Shown here: piece after piece, positions 20,409 to 23,902 of the stretch
How positions within the stretch are numbered: the stretch's first letter is position 1
How the letters are laid out: each line of letters begins with the position of its first letter
Assembly: GCF_045807065.1 (NCBI RefSeq)
Contig: NZ_JBJMIE010000146.1
Location: forward strand, 1-23,902
Direction of reading: 5' to 3'
Source: Actinophytocola sp045807065
Lineage (GTDB): Bacteria; Actinomycetota; Actinomycetes; Mycobacteriales; Pseudonocardiaceae
DNA: 23,902 nt
Made by a program: the position numbers and the translations under genes
The notes under the pieces: generated by a model
The model's database searches: none
Told to the model about the DNA's origin: nothing
What the model saw: only the letters and a program-made list of their open reading frames with translations

Positions 20409-22336
20409 GGCTGCTCCTCTTGTGGGGTCACCACGGCAAGGGGTTGGTTGAGCGCGACCTGTTGTCCCGCGCGCACGTTCAGCTCCGTGACGACGCCGTC
20501 GACCGGCGCGGTCACGGTGTGTTCCATCTTCATGGCCTCGACCACGACCAGCGGTGCGCCGGCCGTGACCGTGTCGCCCTGCGCGACCTTGACCACCAGC
20601 ACGGTGCCGGGCATGGGGCTGGTGACCGGGCCGCCGCTGACCGTGCCGGCGGCCGCGCTCTCCAGCAGCGAGTGCTCCTCGACCGCCCAGGTGTGGCCGC
20701 CGGCGGCGAGCCACAGCGTGTCGCCGTCCCGTGCCCGCAGGAAGGTCGTGACCCGGCCGCCGTAGGTCACCTCCAGCCGGTTCCCGTCGCGGCGCGCGGA
20801 CACCCGCACCGGGTCCCCGTCGTCCACGGTGACCGAGGTCCCGGTCACCCGCACGGTGACCTGCCGCTCGCCACAGGCGAACCGGAACGGGACGGCCGCC
20901 GGACCACCGAGCCGCCAGCCGTTGGCCAGGTCCCACGGGTCGACGACGGCACCGGTGGGCCGCAGGCCGATCAGCTCGTCCAGCGCGGCGGCGGCGAACA
21001 CCACGTCCGGCACCTCGGTGGCGGTGAGCGCGTCGAGCTTGCGTTCCACCAACCCGGTGTCGAGCCGCCCGGCCACGACGTCCACATCGGACAGCAGCGC
21101 ACGCAGGAAGGCCACGTTGGTGCCGAGCCCCAGCACCGCGGTCTCGCCGAGCGCCGCGTGCAGGCGGCGCAGCGCGGACTCCCGGTCCGGCCCCCACGCG
21201 ATCACCTTGGCCAGCATGGGGTCGTAGCTCGACCCGACCACGGTTCCCGCGCGCAGCGCCGAGTCCACGCGCACGCCGTCCGGTTCGACGACCGCCAGCA
21301 CCCGGCCGCCGGTCGGCAGGAAGCCGTGGGCGGGGTCCTCGGCGTAGACGCGGGCCTCGACCGCGTGCCCGTCGAAGGCCACCTCGACGTCCAGCGGCGA
21401 CCCCGCGGCGAGGAGGACCTGCTGTTCCACCAGGTCGACGCCGGTGACCAGCTCGGTCACCGGGTGCTCGACCTGCAGCCGGGTGTTCATCTCCATGAAG
21501 AAGAACTCGTCGGGCCGGTCGGTCGACACGATGAACTCGACGGTCCCGGCACCCGTGTAGCCGACGGACCGCGCCGCGTCGGCGGCCGCGGCACCCATGC
21601 GTTCGCGGGTCGCCGCGTCGAGCAACGGCGACGGCGCCTCCTCGATGATCTTCTGGTGCCGCCGCTGCAGGCTGCACTCGCGCTCGCCGAGATGGATGAC
21701 GGTGCCGTGCGCGTCCGCGAGGACCTGGATCTCGATGTGCCGCGGGTTGGCCACGAACCGCTCGATCAGCAGCGTGTCGTCGCCGAAGGCACCGCGGGCC
21801 TCGCGCCGCGCGGACTCCAGCGCCGCCGGCAGGTCGGCCGGGTACTCGACCCGCCGCATGCCCTTGCCGCCACCGCCGGCCGAGGGCTTGACCAGCACCG
21901 GATAGCCGACCTCGGCCGCCGCCGCGACCAGGTCCGCGTCGGACATGCCCAGCTCGTTGCGGCCCGGCACGACGGGAACACCGGCCGCGCTCACCGTCTG
22001 CTTGGCGCGGATCTTGTCGCCCATGGCCTCGATCGCCGACGGCGGTGGGCCGATGAACACGACGCCGGCCTCGGCGCACGCCCGCGCGAACGCCGCGTTC
22101 TCCGCGAGGAAGCCGTAACCGGGGTGCACGGCCTCGGCACCGGTCTCCTTCGCGGCCGCGACGATGTCCTCGATGGACAGGTAGCTGCCGACCTGGACGG
22201 CCTCGTCGGCGGCCGCCACGTGTGCCACGTCGGCCGCCGTGAACACCGCGACCGAGCGGATTCCCATGCGTGCCAGGGTTCGGCAGACCCGGATGGCGAT
22301 CTCGCCCCGGTTGGCGACCAGTACCGTGCTGAACAT
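20405..22336 (-). CDS. accA1: Acyl-CoA (probably methylcrotonyl-CoA) carboxylase alpha subunit
   Basis: The 643-residue protein has a biotin carboxylase module: N-domain 1-110 with VLVANRGEIAIRV; ATP-grasp with the glycine loop SAGGGGKGM (152-160), RHQKIIEEAP and EMNTRLQVEHPVTE; and a C-domain with HAVEARVYAEDP. A linker/BT region follows, then a biotin carboxyl carrier domain with EAMKMEH, where Lys603 carries biotin. It charges biotin with CO2 at the expense of ATP and passes it to the beta subunit. ATG 22336 is 2 bases after the accD1 stop, with AGGATG in the accD1 end acting as ribosome binding site, and its TGA overlaps the dehydrogenase start. The MCC-type beta partner argues for methylcrotonyl-CoA in the leucine pathway; a broader acyl-CoA carboxylase is possible. 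Confidence 0.93.
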   Translation of the reverse strand: MFSTVLVANRGEIAIRVCRTLARMGIRSVAVFTAADVAHVAAADEAVQVGSYLSIEDIVAAAKETGAEAVHPGYGFLAENAAFARACAEAGVVFIGPPPSAIEAMGDKIRAKQTVSAAGVPVVPGRNELGMSDADLVAAAAEVGYPVLVKPSAGGGGKGMRRVEYPADLPAALESARREARGAFGDDTLLIERFVANPRHIEIQVLADAHGTVIHLGERECSLQRRHQKIIEEAPSPLLDAATRERMGAAAADAARSVGYTGAGTVEFIVSTDRPDEFFFMEMNTRLQVEHPVTELVTGVDLVEQQVLLAAGSPLDVEVAFDGHAVEARVYAEDPAHGFLPTGGRVLAVVEPDGVRVDSALRAGTVVGSSYDPMLAKVIAWGPDRESALRRLHAALGETAVLGLGTNVAFLRALLSDVDVVAGRLDTGLVERKLDALTATEVPDVVFAAAALDELIGLRPTGAVVDPWDLANGWRLGGPAAVPFRFACGERQVTVRVTGTSVTVDDGDPVRVSARRDGNRLEVTYGGRVTTFLRARDGDTLWLAAGGHTWAVEEHSLLESAAAGTVSGGPVTSPMPGTVLVVKVAQGDTVTAGAPLVVVEAMKMEHTVTAPVDGVVTELNVRAGQQVALNQPLAVVTPQEEQP

Positions 22337-22338
22337 GA

Positions 22339-23902
22339 TCACATCCTGAAGACGCCGTAGCGGACCGGTTCGAGTGGCTTGTTCGCGGCGACGGACAGGC
22401 CGAGCCCGAGCACCATCCTGGTGTCGAGCGGGTCGATCACGCCGTCGTCCCACAGCCGCGCGGTCGAGTAGTACGGGTGGCCCTGGTCCTCGTACTGCGC
22501 GCGGATGGGTGCCTTGAAGGCCTCCTCGTCCGCGGCGGCCCAGTCCTCACCGCGTGCCTCGAACTGGTCGCGCCGCACGGTGGCGAGCACGGACGCCGCC
22601 TGCTCGCCACCCATCACGGAGATCCTGGCGTTGGGCCACATCCAGAGGAACCGCGGCTCGTACGCCCGGCCGCACATGGAGTAGTTGCCGGCGCCGAACG
22701 ACCCGCCGATGATCACGGTGAACTTCGGCACCCGCGCGCACGCGACCGCCGTCACCATCTTGGCCCCGTGCTTGGCGATCCCCGACGTCTCGTAGTCGCG
22801 GCCCACCATGAACCCGGTGATGTTCTGCAGGAACACCAACGGGATGCTCCGCTGGTCGCACAGCTCGATGAAGTGCGCGCCCTTGACCGCGGACTCGCCG
22901 AACAGCACGCCGTTGTTGGCGACGATACCGACCGGGTGCCCGTGGACGCGCGCGAACCCGGTGACCAGCGTGGTGCCGTACTCCTTCTTGAACTCCCGGA
23001 ACCGGCTGCCGTCGACGACCCGGGCGATGACCTCCCTGACGTCGTAGGGGGTTCGCGAGTCGGTGGGCACCACGCCGTACAGCTCGGCCGGGTCGACGAC
23101 GGGGTCCTCGACCGGCGCGACGTCCCACGGCCGCGGCGCGCGCGGCCCGAGCGTGGACACGATGGACCGGACGATCCGCAACGCGTGCCCGTCGTCCTCG
23201 GCCAGGTGGTCGGTGACGCCGGACTGTCGCGAGTGGACGTCCCCGCCGCCCAGCTCCTCGGCGGTGACGACCTCGCCGGTCGCCGCCTTCACGAGCGGCG
23301 GACCCCCGAGGAAGATGGTGCCCTGGTTGCGGACGATCACGGCCTCGTCGCTCATGGCCGGCACGTACGCGCCGCCGGCGGTGCAGGAGCCCAGCACGGC
23401 GGCGATCTGCGGGATGCCGCGCGCGGACATGGTGGCCTGGTTGAAGAAGATGCGCCCGAAGTGCTCGCGGTCCGGGAAGACGTCGTCCTGCCTCGGCAGG
23501 AACGCGCCGCCGGAGTCCACGAGGTACACGCACGGGAGGTTGTTGTGCAGCGCGACTTCCTGTGCGCGCAGGTGCTTCTTGACGGTCATCGGGTAGTACG
23601 TGCCGCCCTTGACCGTCGCGTCGTTGGCGACGATCACGCACTCGCGGCCGGAGACGCGGCCGACGCCGGTGATGATCCCCGCGGCGGGTGCCTCGTCGTC
23701 GTACATCCCGCCCGCGGCCAGCGGTGACAGTTCCAGGAACGGCGACCCCGGGTCGACCAGGGACTCGACCCGGTCGCGCGGCAGCAGCTTGCCGCGGGAC
23801 GTGTGCCGCTCGCGGGAGGACGCCGGTCCGCCGAGTGCGGCTTGGGCGAGCTTCGTCTGCAGCTCGTCGATCAGCGCGCACATCGCCTCGCGGTTGCGCG
23901 CC
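22339..23902 (-). CDS. accD1: Acyl-CoA (probably methylcrotonyl-CoA) carboxylase beta subunit, 5' end outside window
   Basis: A carboxyltransferase of the MCC-beta/AccD1 type. It has SRERHTSRGKLLPRDRVESL near the N-terminus, SARGIPQIAAVLGSCTAGGA and FLGGPPLVKAATGE in the first crotonase-fold half, and QNITGFMVGRDYETSGIAKH, FTVIIGGSFGAGNYSMCGRA and FLWMWPNARISVMGGEQAA in the second. It transfers CO2 from biotinyl-AccA1 to the acyl-CoA. An ATG at 23883 would give 514 residues, but the frame stays open to the right edge (encoding ARNREA directly before it), as homologues do, so the true start lies beyond 23902. Only 2 bases separate its stop from accA1. It is the first visible gene of the operon accD1-accA1-acyl-CoA dehydrogenase. 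Confidence 0.93.
   Translation of the reverse strand, partial: ARNREAMCALIDELQTKLAQAALGGPASSRERHTSRGKLLPRDRVESLVDPGSPFLELSPLAAGGMYDDEAPAAGIITGVGRVSGRECVIVANDATVKGGTYYPMTVKKHLRAQEVALHNNLPCVYLVDSGGAFLPRQDDVFPDREHFGRIFFNQATMSARGIPQIAAVLGSCTAGGAYVPAMSDEAVIVRNQGTIFLGGPPLVKAATGEVVTAEELGGGDVHSRQSGVTDHLAEDDGHALRIVRSIVSTLGPRAPRPWDVAPVEDPVVDPAELYGVVPTDSRTPYDVREVIARVVDGSRFREFKKEYGTTLVTGFARVHGHPVGIVANNGVLFGESAVKGAHFIELCDQRSIPLVFLQNITGFMVGRDYETSGIAKHGAKMVTAVACARVPKFTVIIGGSFGAGNYSMCGRAYEPRFLWMWPNARISVMGGEQAASVLATVRRDQFEARGEDWAAADEEAFKAPIRAQYEDQGHPYYSTARLWDDGVIDPLDTRMVLGLGLSVAANKPLEPVRYGVFRM

Noticed and set aside
20409..22079. Long minus-strand extension of the acyl-CoA dehydrogenase (would give 941 residues)
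   Set aside because: It is an out-of-frame shadow of accA1; the dehydrogenase starts at ATG 20408 with a good ribosome binding site.
1..23902. Mobile elements, CRISPR arrays, tRNA genes or prophage
   Set aside because: No transposase or integrase frames, no short regularly spaced repeats and no tRNA-like folds were seen; the only direct repeats are at the chsH1-ltp2 junction.

Overview
The window is very GC-rich with strong third-position GC bias, uses many GTG starts and has tightly overlapped genes. Together with KstR, ANTAR, 10-methyl fatty acid and acyl-CoA carboxylase families, this points to an actinobacterium, most likely Pseudonocardiales (Lentzea/Saccharothrix/Amycolatopsis-like). 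The assignment is inferred from gene content only. I see no tRNA, rRNA, insertion sequence, CRISPR array or phage gene; this is chromosomal lipid-metabolism DNA.

Layout. (a) 1-3029, minus strand: the 5' part of an acyl-CoA dehydrogenase that runs off the left edge and has a large palindromic operator upstream, an amidase-signature hydrolase, and a GAF-ANTAR regulator. (b) 3324-3938, plus strand: an ECF sigma factor resembling SigD/ShbA with no anti-sigma gene beside it. (c) 3935-5206, minus strand: a small SAM methyltransferase and kstR, the steroid-catabolism TetR repressor. (d) 5346-11936, plus strand: a six-gene operon divergent from kstR: fadE34 (fused acyl-CoA dehydrogenase), fadE28-fadE29 (chsE1-chsE2), chsH2-chsH1 and ltp2. 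This set removes the last side-chain carbons of sterols or bile acids. (e) 11943-13833: a PhaC-like Cys-nucleophile alpha/beta hydrolase divergent from a DUF574 methyltransferase. (f) 13898-16518, minus strand: tmsA-tmsB, for 10-methyl-branched (tuberculostearic-type) fatty acids. (g) 16560-19195, minus strand: a secreted S15 Xaa-Pro dipeptidyl-peptidase translationally coupled to a secreted protein of unknown function. (h) 19254-23902, minus strand: an accD1-accA1-acyl-CoA dehydrogenase operon, probably leucine/isovalerate catabolism. accD1 is cut by the right edge.

How the parts fit. The core is a compact KstR-controlled side-chain module. The kstR-fadE34 intergenic region holds a perfect KstR box (5321-5334) overlapping a -10 element placed for a leaderless fadE34 mRNA, and a second, weaker box in the kstR leader. 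In Mycobacterium tuberculosis kstR/fadE34 and the igr genes (fadE28-fadE29-chsH2-chsH1-ltp2) belong to one regulon but are separate; here they form one contiguous unit without cyp125. FadE34 is a degenerate-plus-active pair fused in one chain, and the next two genes encode the same kind of pair as separate subunits. An 83-bp-offset imperfect duplication between chsH1 and ltp2 creates a 28-codon Cys/His-rich mini-ORF overlapping both neighbours by GTGA.

No wholly new system is evident. The points most worth checking are the igr/kstR fusion, the mini-ORF, the leaderless/KstR architecture, the unknown palindromic operator at 698-741 and the unknown secreted partner of the S15 peptidase.
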